A DNA stretch of 64,000 bases from Variovorax sp. PBL-E5 (GCF_901827185.1 NZ_LR594671.1:3348001-3412000); one strand, 5' to 3'. Shown: positions 29,188 through 39,411, numbered from the stretch's first letter. A program made the numbers and translations. Notes: a model not told the origin generated them from the sequence alone.

Positions 29188-30111
29188 ATGGGAATCAGCC
29201 AGTACATCAAGGAAATCGGCCGCGGCGCACGCGGCGCCAGGCCGCTCGACCGCGCGCAGGCGGCCGACCTGTTCGGCCAGGTGCTCGACGGCACGGTGAC
29301 CGATCTCGAGATCGGCGCCTTCTGCCTGGCGATGCGCATCAAGGGCGAGACGCCCGAGGAGCTGGCCGGCTTCCTGGACGCGACGCATGCGCGGCTCGCC
29401 CTCTTTCCCGCCACGGGCCAGCCGCTGATCGTGCTGCCCAGCTACAACGGCGCGCGCAGGCTGCCGGTGCTCACGCCGCTGCTGGCGCTGCTGCTGGCGC
29501 GCGAAGGCCTGCCGGTGCTGGTGCACGGCGCGGCCACCGAATCGACCCGCGTGCTGGCCTCCGGCGTGCTGGCCGCGCTCGACCTGCCGCCGTTGACCGC
29601 CATTCGCGCCATTGCCGACGGCGAGGCCGTGTTCGCGCCGACCGAGCTGCTCAGCCCGGGCCTCAAGCGCCTGCTCGACGTGCGCCGCGTGGTCGGCCTG
29701 CGCAACCCGGGCCACAGCGTGGTCAAGCTGATGCAGCCGAGCCAGGGCCCTTGCGTGGTGATCGGCAGCTACACGCACCCCGAGTACGCGCAATCGATGG
29801 CCGCGACCTTCGAGCTGCTGGGCATGAACGCCCTGCTCTCGCGCGGTCTCGAAGGCGAGAGCGTGGCCGACCCGCGCCGTACCGCGCAGGTCGATGGTTT
29901 CGTGCGCGGACGGCGCATCGCGCTGCAGGCGCAACAACCCGGCACGCTGGCCGAGGTGCCCGGCCTTCCGATTGACATCGACATCCGGACCACGGCCGGC
30001 TACACACGCCGCGTGCTGGCCGGCGAAGCGGCCGTGCCGCAGGCGATCGCGCAGCAGGTGGCGCAGATCGTGCAACTGGCGCAGCGCGCACAACAAGCGG
30101 AGCCTTCATGA
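29188..30111 (+). CDS. ybiB: YbiB/TrpD2-like protein (glycosyltransferase family 3 fold)
   Basis: This 307-residue protein resembles anthranilate phosphoribosyltransferase but belongs to the YbiB group, whose E. coli member binds nucleic acid and is linked to the SOS response. The N-terminal helical domain (MGISQYIKEIGRGARGARPL) and LVHGAATESTRV in place of the TrpD substrate loop are typical. It lies between nasA and cobA, overlapping cobA by ATGA, so it is probably co-transcribed with nitrate assimilation genes. Its job there is unknown. Confidence 0.85.
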   Translation: MGISQYIKEIGRGARGARPLDRAQAADLFGQVLDGTVTDLEIGAFCLAMRIKGETPEELAGFLDATHARLALFPATGQPLIVLPSYNGARRLPVLTPLLALLLAREGLPVLVHGAATESTRVLASGVLAALDLPPLTAIRAIADGEAVFAPTELLSPGLKRLLDVRRVVGLRNPGHSVVKLMQPSQGPCVVIGSYTHPEYAQSMAATFELLGMNALLSRGLEGESVADPRRTAQVDGFVRGRRIALQAQQPGTLAEVPGLPIDIDIRTTAGYTRRVLAGEAAVPQAIAQQVAQIVQLAQRAQQAEPS

Positions 30112-30896
30112 ATCCACTTCCCCATCACGGCAGTTGCACGCTCGTCGGCGCCGGACCCGGCGACCCGGAATTGCTCACGGTCAAGGCTGTCAAGGCCATC
30201 CAGGCGGCGACGGTGCTGCTGGTCGACGACCTCGTCGGCGACGGCGTCCTGGCCTATGCGCGCCCCGGCGCGCGCATCGTCCACGTGGGCAAGCGCGGCG
30301 GCTGCAAGAGCACGCCGCAGGCCTTCATCGAGCGGCTCATGATCACCGCGGTGCAGGAGGGCGAGACGGTCGTGCGCCTCAAGGGCGGCGACCCATTCAT
30401 CTTCGGCCGCGGCGGCGAGGAGGTCGAGCATCTGCGCGAGGCCGGCATCGAAGTGCAGGTCGTCAACGGCATCACGGCCGGGCTGGCCGCCATCACCTCG
30501 CTGGGCGTGCCGCTCACGCACCGCGACCATGCGCAGGGCGTGGTGTTCGTCACCGGCCATGCCAAGACCGGCCACGCCGCCGCCGAGCATCCGACCGACT
30601 GGCGCCAGCTGGCCGCGACGGCGCGCGATGCGCGGCTCACGCTGGTGATCTACATGGGCGTCTCGGGCGCGGCCCACATCCAGGACGAACTGCTGCACGG
30701 CCTGCCGGGCGAGACGCCGGTGGCGGTGATCCAGCACGCGAGCCTGCCGCAGCAGCGGCACATCGCGACCACGCTCGACCGGCTGCGCGAGGACATCGCC
30801 GCGGCCGGGCTGGCGAGTCCGGCCGTGATCGTGGTCGGCGACGTGCTGCGCGGTCTGGCAGCGGCCGGTGTACCTGTCACGCGTTTCGGCACATAA
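30108..30896 (+). CDS. cobA: Uroporphyrinogen-III C-methyltransferase (SUMT)
   Basis: This 262-residue SAM-dependent enzyme makes precorrin-2, the precursor of sirohaem needed by NirB. Signatures are LVGAGPGDPELLTVKAVKA at the N-terminus and LKGGDPFIFGRGGEE near residue 90. It lacks the CysG dehydrogenase/ferrochelatase domain, so those steps are encoded elsewhere. The position at the end of the nitrate cluster fits sirohaem supply. Confidence 0.95.
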   Translation: MNPLPHHGSCTLVGAGPGDPELLTVKAVKAIQAATVLLVDDLVGDGVLAYARPGARIVHVGKRGGCKSTPQAFIERLMITAVQEGETVVRLKGGDPFIFGRGGEEVEHLREAGIEVQVVNGITAGLAAITSLGVPLTHRDHAQGVVFVTGHAKTGHAAAEHPTDWRQLAATARDARLTLVIYMGVSGAAHIQDELLHGLPGETPVAVIQHASLPQQRHIATTLDRLREDIAAAGLASPAVIVVGDVLRGLAAAGVPVTRFGT

Positions 30897-30900
30897 AAAG

Positions 30901-30995
30901 CACACCCCCAGGCTTGCCCACTTCGTGTGGCCGCCCACCCCCTTGCAGGGGGCAACACCTGCGGCCCGGCGAAGCCGGTTCCGCGGCGTTCCTGG
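30901..30995 (+). repeat. Dispersed ~95-bp multi-hairpin repeat, copy 1
   Basis: The element begins CACCCCCAGGCTTGCCCACT, contains CCCCCTTGCAGGGGG and CCGGCGAAGCCGG palindromes, and ends near CGTTCCTGG. It begins four bases after the cobA stop. Other copies are at 33451, 36969, 38547 and 57797. Confidence 0.9.
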
Positions 30996-31061
30996 AAACG
31001 GCCCCGACGAGTCCGCGGGCGCCTAGAATTCCGCGCACTCGAACCACGGGCGGAGGACGGG

Positions 31062-32192
31062 ATGCTGGAGCTCGACAAACTCAATGAATTCACCGAAAGC
31101 CACGGCGAACTGCAGCGCGGGCGCGGCCTGGTCACAGGCACCATCGCGCTCGCGCTGGGCATCCTGTGCTTTCTGGGCGTGCTGGCCTTCCACTTCCCGC
31201 AGTACCTGACCACACCCGAGCTGCGGCGCAGCTACAACGTCGACGTGATGCGCTATCTGCTGCTGGGCGCGATGGTGATCTCGGGCGGCCTCTCGCTGGT
31301 CAACATCGTCTTCGACCGTTCGCGCTGGCTGTCGTCCTTCGCCTTCCTGCTGGTGGCACTGTCGGCGCTGCTCGGCGGCCACAAGGTGCCGGTCAGCGAC
31401 TTCGCGGACAACACGCCCTACATCGGCCTGGACTGGTTCATCCTCGACCTGCTGGGCTCGTCGCTGATCTTCATCTTCATCGAGAAGCTGTTCGCGCACC
31501 GCAAGGACCAGCCGGTGTTCCGTGCCGAGTGGCAGACCGATTTCCATCACTTCGTCGTCAACCACATGATCGTCGGCTTCGTGCTGCTGGCGACCAACCT
31601 GCTGGTGCACAAGCTCTTCGGCTGGGCCGCCAACGACGGCATCCGCGGCTGGGTGGCGGGCCTGCCCTTCTGGGCCGGCGTGCTCTTGATCATCGGGGTG
31701 GCCGACTTCGTGCAGTACTGGACACACCGCGCCTACCACGAGGTGCCGCTGCTGTGGCGCCTGCATGCGGTGCACCACAGCGTGAAGAGCATGGACTGGA
31801 TGGCCGGCTCGCGCCAGCACATCCTCGAGCTGCTGATCACGCGCACGCTGGTGCTGGCGCCGATCTACGTGCTCGGCTTCAGCAAGGAAGTGATCGATGC
31901 CTACATCGTGGTGGTCGGCTTCCAGGCGGTGTTCAACCACTGCAACGTGAGCGTGCGGCTCGGCCCGCTGCGCTACCTGATCGTGACGCCGAATTTCCAC
32001 CACTGGCACCACAGCCAGGACGACGAGGCGATCGACCGCAACTACGCTGCGCACTATGCGTTTCTCGACTATCTCTTCGGAACCGCCGTCAAGAGCACGC
32101 GCCTGTGGCCCGAGCACTACGGCGTGGTCGGCGACTATGTGCCGAACGGCTTCTTCAAGCAGCTGAAGTTCCCGTTCGTGTGGAAGGGATGA
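31062..32192 (+). CDS. Sterol desaturase/fatty acid hydroxylase family protein
   Basis: This 376-residue integral membrane protein of the di-iron hydroxylase superfamily has several N-terminal helices, then the histidine clusters WTHRAYH, HAVHHSVKSMDW and FHHWHHSQ that bind the iron pair. The start at 31062 has GGAGG nine bases upstream. The substrate (a lipid) cannot be told. It leads into the flavoprotein gene 31 bp downstream. Confidence 0.87.
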   Translation: MLELDKLNEFTESHGELQRGRGLVTGTIALALGILCFLGVLAFHFPQYLTTPELRRSYNVDVMRYLLLGAMVISGGLSLVNIVFDRSRWLSSFAFLLVALSALLGGHKVPVSDFADNTPYIGLDWFILDLLGSSLIFIFIEKLFAHRKDQPVFRAEWQTDFHHFVVNHMIVGFVLLATNLLVHKLFGWAANDGIRGWVAGLPFWAGVLLIIGVADFVQYWTHRAYHEVPLLWRLHAVHHSVKSMDWMAGSRQHILELLITRTLVLAPIYVLGFSKEVIDAYIVVVGFQAVFNHCNVSVRLGPLRYLIVTPNFHHWHHSQDDEAIDRNYAAHYAFLDYLFGTAVKSTRLWPEHYGVVGDYVPNGFFKQLKFPFVWKG

Positions 32193-32223
32193 CGGCGCGG
32201 CGCATGCACATGGGCCAGCGGCG

Positions 32224-33426
32224 TTGAGTTCGTTCGACGCCGTCGTCGTCGGCGCGGGCGCCGCAGGCCTGTTCTGCGCCGCCGTGGCCGGCCAGCGCGG
32301 CCTGAAGGTGCTGCTGCTCGACCACGGCGAGCGCATCGCCGAGAAGATCCGCATCTCGGGCGGCGGCCGCGCCAACTTCACCAACCGCGACCTCGACGTG
32401 CGCGCGCCGCAGCGCCACTTCATCGGCGACAACCCGAACTTCTGCCGCTCGGCGCTGTCGCGCTACACGCCGCAGCAGTTCATCGCGCTGGTCGAGCGCC
32501 ACGGCATCGCCTTTCACGAGAAGCACAAGGGCCAGCTGTTCTGCGACGGCCCTTCGCAGCAGATCATCGACATGCTGCTGGCCGAGTGCGCCAGCGGCAG
32601 CGTCGCGCACTGGCAGCCCTGCGGCGTGCGCGACATCGCCTTCTCGGACGAAGGCGGCTACCGGATCGACACCGATCGCGGCGAAGTCCGTACGCCCAAG
32701 CTGGTGATCGCCACCGGCGGGCTGTCGATCCCGCAGATCGGCGCCAGCGACTTCGGCTACCGCATCGCGGCGCAATTCGGGCTGCGCGTGGTCACGCCGC
32801 GCCCGGCCCTCGTGCCGCTGACCTTCGGCGGCGAAGGCTGGGCGCCCTACGCAGGACTGGCCGGCCTCGCGCTGCCGGTGCAGATCGAGACCGGCAGCCG
32901 GAAGGAGCGCATGGCCTTCGTCGAAGACCTGCTCTTCACCCATCGCGGCCTGTCGGGCCCCGCGGTGTTGCAGATCTCGAGCTACTGGCGGCCGGGCATG
33001 CCGCTCACGATCGACTTCGCGCCCGGCGTGGAGGTCGCGTCCGCGCTGGCCGAGGCCAAGCGCCTGTCGCGCAAGCGCATTGCCAACGAGCTCGCCGCGC
33101 TGGTGCCGTCGCGGCTCGCCGATGCCTGGGTCGGCCAGGACAGCGCGCTGCAACGGCCCATCAACGAAGCCGCCGACCGCGCCCTCCACGCGCTGGCCGA
33201 GCGCATCGCGCGCTGGCAGATCACGCCCAGCGGCACCGAGGGCTACCGCAAGGCCGAAGTCACCGCCGGCGGCATCGACACCCGCGAGCTCTCGTCGCAG
33301 ACCATGGAATCGAAACAGCCCGGCCTCTGCTTCATCGGCGAGGTGGTCGACGTCACCGGCTGGCTCGGCGGCTACAACTTCCAGTGGGCCTGGGCCAGCG
33401 CGCATGCCTGCGCCACGGCCCTCTGA
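32224..33426 (+). CDS. HI0933/YhiN-type flavoprotein (NAD(P)/FAD-dependent oxidoreductase)
   Basis: This 400-residue flavoprotein of the HI0933/BaiN-like family opens with the FAD motif VVVGAGAAGLFCA and has the family segment RISGGGRANFTNRD (about 43-56) and the C-terminal ECGEV-like FIGEVVDVTGWLGGYNFQWA. No ATG is available in this frame at the 5' end; TTG at 32224 places the FAD motif at residue 7, as usual. The reaction is unknown. Confidence 0.87.
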   Translation: MSSFDAVVVGAGAAGLFCAAVAGQRGLKVLLLDHGERIAEKIRISGGGRANFTNRDLDVRAPQRHFIGDNPNFCRSALSRYTPQQFIALVERHGIAFHEKHKGQLFCDGPSQQIIDMLLAECASGSVAHWQPCGVRDIAFSDEGGYRIDTDRGEVRTPKLVIATGGLSIPQIGASDFGYRIAAQFGLRVVTPRPALVPLTFGGEGWAPYAGLAGLALPVQIETGSRKERMAFVEDLLFTHRGLSGPAVLQISSYWRPGMPLTIDFAPGVEVASALAEAKRLSRKRIANELAALVPSRLADAWVGQDSALQRPINEAADRALHALAERIARWQITPSGTEGYRKAEVTAGGIDTRELSSQTMESKQPGLCFIGEVVDVTGWLGGYNFQWAWASAHACATAL

Positions 33427-33450
33427 GCGCACCTTGCCCCCCTCTCTTTT

Positions 33451-33544
33451 CCAGAGATACTGCGGATCCGGCTTTGCCGGTCCGCCGGTATCGCCCCCTC
33501 GAAGGGGGTGGGCGGCTATGCGTAGCGAGCAAGCCTGGGGGTGG
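33451..33544 (-). repeat. Dispersed ~95-bp multi-hairpin repeat, copy 2 (diverged)
   Basis: This is the reverse orientation of the element at 30901, with CCCCCTCGAAGGGGG and CCGGCTTTGCCGG palindromes and the CAAGCCTGGGGGTG end. Part of the middle has diverged. A TATAAT box at 33547, just beyond the element, could serve rpsU. Confidence 0.85.
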
Positions 33545-33659
33545 TATATAATTTTTGGCTAACTTTGGCCTCCCCTCAACGGCCACACATGCTTTCAGTT
33601 GAGGAACCCGGCCCGGGGCCCGATCTTCCCCAGGCCAAATTCAACCCAACGATTTTTAA

Positions 33660-33872
33660 ATGACCACCATCCGCGTTAAAGAAAACGAGCCTTTCGACGT
33701 CGCACTGCGCCGCTTCAAGCGCACCATCGAAAAGCTCGGCCTGCTGACCGACCTGCGCGCCCGCGAGTTCTACGAAAAGCCGACCGCCGAGCGCAAGCGC
33801 AAGAAGGCCGCAGCCGTCAAGCGCCATTACAAGCGCGTGCGCAGCATGCAGCTTCCCAAGAAGCTGTACTGA
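33660..33872 (+). CDS. rpsU: 30S ribosomal protein S21
   Basis: This 70-residue small-subunit protein has [19 protein letters not shown] at the start and a strongly basic C-terminal helix ([20 protein letters not shown]). Length and sequence are typical of beta-proteobacterial S21. It is followed by its own terminator. Confidence 0.97.
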
Positions 33873-33911
33873 GCATCCGCTGCGCTGGCCCGAGGCCAGC
33901 GCCCGGTTCGC

Positions 33912-33950
33912 AAGCCGCGCCAGGGACACCTGTCGCGGCTTTTCTCTTTT
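33912..33950 (+). terminator. Intrinsic terminator after rpsU
   Basis: AAGCCGCG pairs with CGCGGCTT, with an inner CAGG/CCTG stem, followed by TTCTCTTTT. It separates rpsU from yqeY. Confidence 0.85.
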
Positions 33951-33971
33951 GTCGACCGAAGGAAATCCACC

Positions 33972-34421
33972 ATGAGCCTCAAGGACCAGATCACCGAAGA
34001 CATGAAGACCGCGATGCGCGCCAAGGACGCCGAGCGCCTGGGCACCATCCGCCTGCTGCTCGCGGCCCTCAAGCAGAAGGAAGTCGACGAGCGCATCGTG
34101 CTCGACGACGCGATGGTGGTGGCCATCGTCGACAAGCTGGTCAAGCAGCGCAAGGATTCGGTCGCCGCATTCACCCAGGGCGGCCGCATCGACCTGGCCG
34201 ACAAGGAAGCCGCCGAGATCAAGGTGCTGGAGGTCTACCTGCCCCAGCGCATGAGCGCCGACGAGATCGCGACCGAGGTCAAGGCGATCGTGGCCGAGCT
34301 CGGCGCCAAGGGCCCGGGCGACATGGGCAAGGTGATGGGCGCGGTCAAGACGCGCCTGGCCGGCAAGGCCGACATGGGCCTGGTCAGCAGCGCCGTGAAG
34401 GCTGCTCTTTCGGGCGCCTGA
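33972..34421 (+). CDS. yqeY: GatB/YqeY domain protein
   Basis: This 149-residue protein consists of the YqeY domain also found at the C-terminus of the amidotransferase GatB, which suggests tRNA binding. Typical segments are MSLKDQITEDMKTAMRAKD and IKVLEVYLPQRMSADEI. It follows rpsU, a common neighbour (often rpsU-yqeY-dnaG). The Nudix gene begins 2 bp later. Confidence 0.93.
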   Translation: MSLKDQITEDMKTAMRAKDAERLGTIRLLLAALKQKEVDERIVLDDAMVVAIVDKLVKQRKDSVAAFTQGGRIDLADKEAAEIKVLEVYLPQRMSADEIATEVKAIVAELGAKGPGDMGKVMGAVKTRLAGKADMGLVSSAVKAALSGA

Positions 34422-34423
34422 CC

Positions 34424-34879
34424 ATGACGACACGCATCGTCCACAAGGCCTGTGCCTGCCTGGTGGACGGGCGCGGCCGGCTGCTGGTGTTCCATCACCC
34501 GGACGACGGGAACATCCAGTTGCCCAAGGGCACGGTCGAGCCCGGCGAGGCGCCCGAGGACGCCGTGCGGCGCGAACTGCTGGAGGAATCCGGCATCCGC
34601 CACACCGGCCCGTTGCAATCCCTCGGCACGCTCGACCGCGACTGCGAAGCCGGCGTGGAGGGCAGCAAGCGCCGGCATCCGCAGCTCTGGCACCTGTACC
34701 TGATGCGCGCCGAAGGCCCGCTGCCCGAACGCTTCGACCACATCGCCACGGGCAGCCCCGACGAAGAGGGCCTGGTCTTCAGTTTCAGCTGGCTGGCGCC
34801 GGATGCGCCGCTCGACGGCTTCGCGACGCCCTACGCGAATGCGATCGCCAAAGTCCGTGCAGCACTGTCCGCGACTTAG
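34424..34879 (+). CDS. Nudix hydrolase
   Basis: This 151-residue pyrophosphohydrolase has a complete Nudix box at residues 36-58 (G-x5-E-x7-REUxEExGU; GTVEPGE to EESGI). The substrate nucleotide is not evident. The start lies 2 bp after the yqeY stop and the last four bases overlap the convergent pmbA. Confidence 0.93.
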   Translation: MTTRIVHKACACLVDGRGRLLVFHHPDDGNIQLPKGTVEPGEAPEDAVRRELLEESGIRHTGPLQSLGTLDRDCEAGVEGSKRRHPQLWHLYLMRAEGPLPERFDHIATGSPDEEGLVFSFSWLAPDAPLDGFATPYANAIAKVRAALSAT

Positions 34880-36246
34880 CTACCGGCAATCTTCATGCGG
34901 TTGATGAGCAGCGACCCGGTGGTCTTGGCACCGTAGTTGTACGCATCGGCCCCGACCGCCTCGATGCCGAGCAGCATGTCCTTGAGGTTGCCGGCGATCG
35001 TGATCTCCTGCACCGGGAACGCGATGCGCCCCTTCTCGACCCAGAAGCCGCTCGCGCCGCGCGAATAGTCGCCCGTCACGTAGTTGACGCCCTGCCCCAT
35101 CAGCTCGATCACGAACAGGCCGGTGCCCAGCTTGGCAAGCATCGCATCCAGGTCGTCGCCTGCCTTCGTCAATCGCGAGGTCAGCGTGAGGTTGTGCGAG
35201 CCGCCCGCATTGCCGGTGGTCTTCATGCCCAGCTTGCGTGCCGAATAGGTGCTGAGGAAATAGCCCTCGAGCCGCCCCGCATCGACCACCTTGCGCCGCC
35301 GGGTGATCACGCCTTCGTCGTCGAAGGGCGAGCTGCCCTTGCCGCGCAGGATGTGCGGGTCCTCGGCCACATCCAGGTGCTTGGGCAGCACCTGCTTGCC
35401 CAGCGAATCGAGCAGGAAGCTGCTCTTGCGGTAGAGCGCACCGCCGCTGACGGCCTGCACCAGCCCGCCGAGCAGGCCCGCGGCCAGCGGCGATTCGAAC
35501 AACACCGGGCACTGCGTCGTCTTGATCTTGCGGGACTTGAGCCGGCTCAGCGCGCGCTCGGCCGCATAGCGGCCCACCGCCTGCGGGCTTGCAAGCTCGT
35601 CGGCCGATCGCATCGAGCTGTACCAGGCGTCGCGCTGCATGCCGTCGCCACGGCCGGCGATCGGTGCCACCGAGATCGAATGGCGCGAGCTCGCGTAGCC
35701 GCCGCGAAAGCCGTGCGTATGGGCGCTGAAGAAGTGGCTCTGCTGCGCCGAGACGCCCGCCCCTTCGCTGTTGGTGATGCGCTTGTCGGTTGAGAGCGCC
35801 GCGGCCTCGCATTCGAGCGCCAGCGCAGCCGCCTGCTCGCTCGTCACGTCCCAGGGATGGAACAGATCGAGATCGGGCTGCTCGCGTGCGATGTCGTCCG
35901 CGTCGGGCAGGCCGCTGACCGGGTCTTCGGCCGTGAAGCGCGCGATGTCGTAGGCCGCCTGGACGGTCTGCGCGACCGCCGCGTCGGAAAAGTCCGAGGT
36001 GCTGGCATTGCCGCGCCGCTTGCCCACATAGACCGTGATGCCCAGCGACTTGTCGCGGTTGCGCTCGACATTCTCGAGTTCACCCTTGCGCACCGAGACG
36101 CTCAGGCCGCAGCCCTCGGACGCCTCGGCGCCGGCGTCGGTGGCGCCCAGCCTTTTGGCGTGCGCCAGGGCCGAATCGACCAGGTTTTCGAAGAAGGAGC
36201 GGCTGTAGGCGAAGCCGGAGTCGGCGCGCGAGGAAGATGTGCTCAT
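34876..36246 (-). CDS. pmbA: Metalloprotease PmbA (TldE)
   Basis: This is a 456-residue member of the TldD/TldE family. In E. coli, TldD and TldE form a heterodimer needed for microcin B17 maturation and CcdA decay. This subunit lacks the catalytic HExxxH of TldD, as expected for TldE. Characteristic segments include the GCGLSVSVRKGELENVER region near the N-terminus and LTLTSRL...LFVIELMGQGVN near the C-terminus. It is divergent from yjgA. Confidence 0.94.
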   Translation of the reverse strand: MSTSSSRADSGFAYSRSFFENLVDSALAHAKRLGATDAGAEASEGCGLSVSVRKGELENVERNRDKSLGITVYVGKRRGNASTSDFSDAAVAQTVQAAYDIARFTAEDPVSGLPDADDIAREQPDLDLFHPWDVTSEQAAALALECEAAALSTDKRITNSEGAGVSAQQSHFFSAHTHGFRGGYASSRHSISVAPIAGRGDGMQRDAWYSSMRSADELASPQAVGRYAAERALSRLKSRKIKTTQCPVLFESPLAAGLLGGLVQAVSGGALYRKSSFLLDSLGKQVLPKHLDVAEDPHILRGKGSSPFDDEGVITRRRKVVDAGRLEGYFLSTYSARKLGMKTTGNAGGSHNLTLTSRLTKAGDDLDAMLAKLGTGLFVIELMGQGVNYVTGDYSRGASGFWVEKGRIAFPVQEITIAGNLKDMLLGIEAVGADAYNYGAKTTGSLLINRMKIAGS

Positions 36247-36304
36247 GTGTTGGCTATGATACTTGCGCCCCCCGTCCCCGACGGGGAGTCAACGATTTCC
36301 CCAC

Positions 36305-36961
36305 ATGTCCCGCAAACCCAAAAAAGGCTATTTCGTCCGCGGCCAGTTCGTGGCGGAAGGCAGTGAGCTCGATCTGGAGCTCAAGCGCGAGCTCAAGGGC
36401 ACCGATGCCGCCAGCAAGACCGATCTCAAGCGCGAGAGCACGGAGCTGCAGGCGCTGGGCGAAGCCCTGCTCGGGCTGCGCGCAGGTCTCTTCGACAAGC
36501 TCGACCTCGGCGAGAAGCTGCGCGACGCCATCGAAGAGGCCCGGCGCATCACCAATTTCGAAGGCAAACGCCGCCAGATGCAGTTCGTCGGCAAGCTGAT
36601 GCGCGGGCTCGACGCGGCCACGCTCGATGCGGTGCGCGCTGCGCTCGACGAGCAGAACCGCGGCCCGGCCCAGGAAACCGCCGCGCTGCACGATGCCGAG
36701 CGCTGGCGCGACCGCATCATCGCCGACGACGACGCGCTCGGCGGCTGGATCGAAACCCATCCCGACACCGACGCCCAGCAGCTGCGCGCGCTGGTGCGCC
36801 AGGCGCGCAAGGACATCAAGGCCGGCCCGCCCGGCGAGGCGCCGCGGCAGGCCAAGGCCTACCGCGAGGTGTTCCGGATCGTGCGCGCGCAGCTGAGCGT
36901 GCACGGCACGGATGACCATGCCGCCGAGGCCGCCGAGCAGTCACGCGAGGAGGACGCATGA
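36305..36961 (+). CDS. yjgA: Ribosome-associated protein YjgA/DarP (DUF615)
   Basis: This 218-residue cytoplasmic protein of the DUF615 family is known to act in late 50S subunit maturation. Start ATG 36305 (MSRKPKKGYFVRG) is chosen over an in-frame ATG 42 bases upstream because the family begins this way. Features include the FEGKRRQMQFVGKLMR segment. It is paired divergently with pmbA, a common arrangement. Confidence 0.92.
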   Translation: MSRKPKKGYFVRGQFVAEGSELDLELKRELKGTDAASKTDLKRESTELQALGEALLGLRAGLFDKLDLGEKLRDAIEEARRITNFEGKRRQMQFVGKLMRGLDAATLDAVRAALDEQNRGPAQETAALHDAERWRDRIIADDDALGGWIETHPDTDAQQLRALVRQARKDIKAGPPGEAPRQAKAYREVFRIVRAQLSVHGTDDHAAEAAEQSREEDA

Positions 36962-36968
36962 TCAAGCT

Positions 36969-37059
36969 CACCCCCAGGCTTGCCCACTTCGTGTGGCCGC
37001 CAACCCCCGCTGGGGGCAACACCAGCAGCCTGGCGAAGCCAGTTCCGCGGTGTTCCTGG
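36969..37059 (+). repeat. Dispersed ~95-bp multi-hairpin repeat, copy 3
   Basis: CACCCCCAGGCTTGCCCACT to GTGTTCCTGG, in the same orientation as copy 1. It fills most of the 144-bp gap between yjgA and mog. Confidence 0.9.
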
Positions 37060-37105
37060 TCTTGGCCGCGCCAGTCTTGTCCGCAGCGCACCGGGAGTCT
37101 CTGAC

Positions 37106-37693
37106 ATGGACCCCGTGCGCATCGGCATCGTCTCGGTCAGCGACCGTGCATCGAGCGGCGTCTACGAGGACAAGGGCCTGCCCGCACTGCAGGAATGGCT
37201 GCAACGCGCGCTGCGCAATCCCATCACCTTCGCGGCACGGCTGATACCGGACGACGAGGCCGCCATCAGCGCCGCGCTGATCGAGCTGGTCGACGCCGGC
37301 TGCGCGCTGGTGCTGACCACCGGCGGCACCGGGCCGGCACTGCGCGACGTAACGCCCGAGGCCACGCTGGCCGTCGCGCACAAGACGATGCCCGGCTTCG
37401 GCGAACAGATGCGCCAGATCAGCCTGCACTTCGTGCCGACCGCGATCCTGTCGCGCCAGGTCGCGGTGATCCGCGACAAGAGCCTGATCATCAACCTGCC
37501 CGGCCAGCCGAAATCCATCGCCGAGACGCTCGAAGGCCTGAAGAACGCCGACGGCTCGCAAGCCGTGCCCGGCATCTTCGCCGCCGTGCCCTACTGCATC
37601 GACCTGATCGGCGGCCCCTACCTCGAGGCCGACGACGCGGTGTGCAAGGCCTTCCGGCCCAAGTCGGCGATCAGGGCAGCAGCTCGAACTTGA
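37106..37693 (+). CDS. mog: Molybdopterin adenylyltransferase
   Basis: This 195-residue enzyme adenylates molybdopterin before molybdate insertion. Landmarks are IGIVSVSDRASSGVYEDKG, the TTGGTGPALRDVTPEAT loop and INLPGQPKSI. Start ATG 37106 fits the family; an upstream in-frame ATG lies inside the repeat. The product is needed for NasA. The 3' end overlaps the convergent binding-protein gene by 23 bp. Confidence 0.95.
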   Translation: MDPVRIGIVSVSDRASSGVYEDKGLPALQEWLQRALRNPITFAARLIPDDEAAISAALIELVDAGCALVLTTGGTGPALRDVTPEATLAVAHKTMPGFGEQMRQISLHFVPTAILSRQVAVIRDKSLIINLPGQPKSIAETLEGLKNADGSQAVPGIFAAVPYCIDLIGGPYLEADDAVCKAFRPKSAIRAAART

Positions 37694-38507
37694 GGTCGGC
37701 CAGCGGCATGACCTTCTCTTCGCGCACCATCTTGTATTCGGTGTTCGGGCCGAGCCACTTCGCCCACAGCCGGTCGAGCTCGCCCGACTTCTCGAGCGCG
37801 TAGAGCGCCGCATTGACCTTGGCGAGCAGCACCGGCTCGTCCTTCTTCATGCCGATGCCGATCGGCTGCAGCACCATCGGATCCTTGATCATCTTCAGCG
37901 GCACGCCGTCGGTCTTCGACTGATTGACCAGCTTGGTGATGGTCATGGTGTTGGCGACCATGCCCACCGACTTGTTCTGCTGCACGGCCATGAAGGCCGA
38001 GCCCGTGTCCTGGAAGGTCACCGGCTCCGAGCCGTTCATCTTGATCGACAGCTCCGAGGTCGAGCCCTTGGTCGAGCTCAGCCGCTTGCCCTTGTAGTCG
38101 GCCTTGGTGGTGCCCGGGTCGGAGGCCTTCACCGCGAGCATTTCCTTGGCGACGTAGTACGGATCGCTGAACTGGATCTGCTCGCCGCGGCTCTTGGTGT
38201 AGGCCAGGTTGGCGATGGTCACGTCGACGCGGCCGAGCTTGACCTCGGGCACGCGCGCTTCCACCGAGAGCGGCGTGACCTTGGCGGTGACGCCGAGCTG
38301 CTTGGCCAGCGCGTTGCAGAGGTCGACGTCGTGGCCGACCATCTCGCGCGTCTTCGGATCCGGCGCGGCGAAGGGCGGCACGTCGGCGAAGGTGCCGCAT
38401 CGCAGCTCCTTGCGCTGGCTGATCTCGTCCCACTGGTCGGCATGGGCCAGTAGGGACAGCACGGAAAGGCTGCAACCGATGGCGGCGAGACGAAAGACGG
38501 TCTTCAT
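37671..38507 (-). CDS. Polar amino acid ABC transporter substrate-binding protein
   Basis: This 278-residue periplasmic protein of family 3 solute-binding proteins has a signal peptide with cleavage near LLAHA. Core segments include ELRCGTFADVPPFA and MVGHDVDLCNALAKQLGV, similar to GltI/ArtJ-type proteins. It is the last gene of an importer operon whose first gene is an SDR under promoter A; repeat copy 4 separates it from the ATPase. Confidence 0.9.
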   Translation of the reverse strand: MKTVFRLAAIGCSLSVLSLLAHADQWDEISQRKELRCGTFADVPPFAAPDPKTREMVGHDVDLCNALAKQLGVTAKVTPLSVEARVPEVKLGRVDVTIANLAYTKSRGEQIQFSDPYYVAKEMLAVKASDPGTTKADYKGKRLSSTKGSTSELSIKMNGSEPVTFQDTGSAFMAVQQNKSVGMVANTMTITKLVNQSKTDGVPLKMIKDPMVLQPIGIGMKKDEPVLLAKVNAALYALEKSGELDRLWAKWLGPNTEYKMVREEKVMPLADLKFELLP

Positions 38508-38546
38508 GGTGATGAACTCCTGGTTGAAGATGAAACGAGAAACGGG

Positions 38547-38641
38547 AAACACCGCGGATCCGGCTTCGCCGGTCCGCCGGTGTTGCCCCCTGCAAGGGGG
38601 TTGGCGAAGCGACACGAAGTGCGCGAAGACTGGGGGTGTGC
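38547..38641 (-). repeat. Dispersed ~95-bp multi-hairpin repeat, copy 4 (inside an operon)
   Basis: This reverse-orientation copy has CCCCCTGCAAGGGGG and CCGGCTTCGCCGG palindromes and lies between the ATPase stop and the binding-protein start. Such a place suits differential mRNA stability within the operon. Confidence 0.9.
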
Positions 38642-38643
38642 CA

Positions 38644-39411
<768 letters not shown>
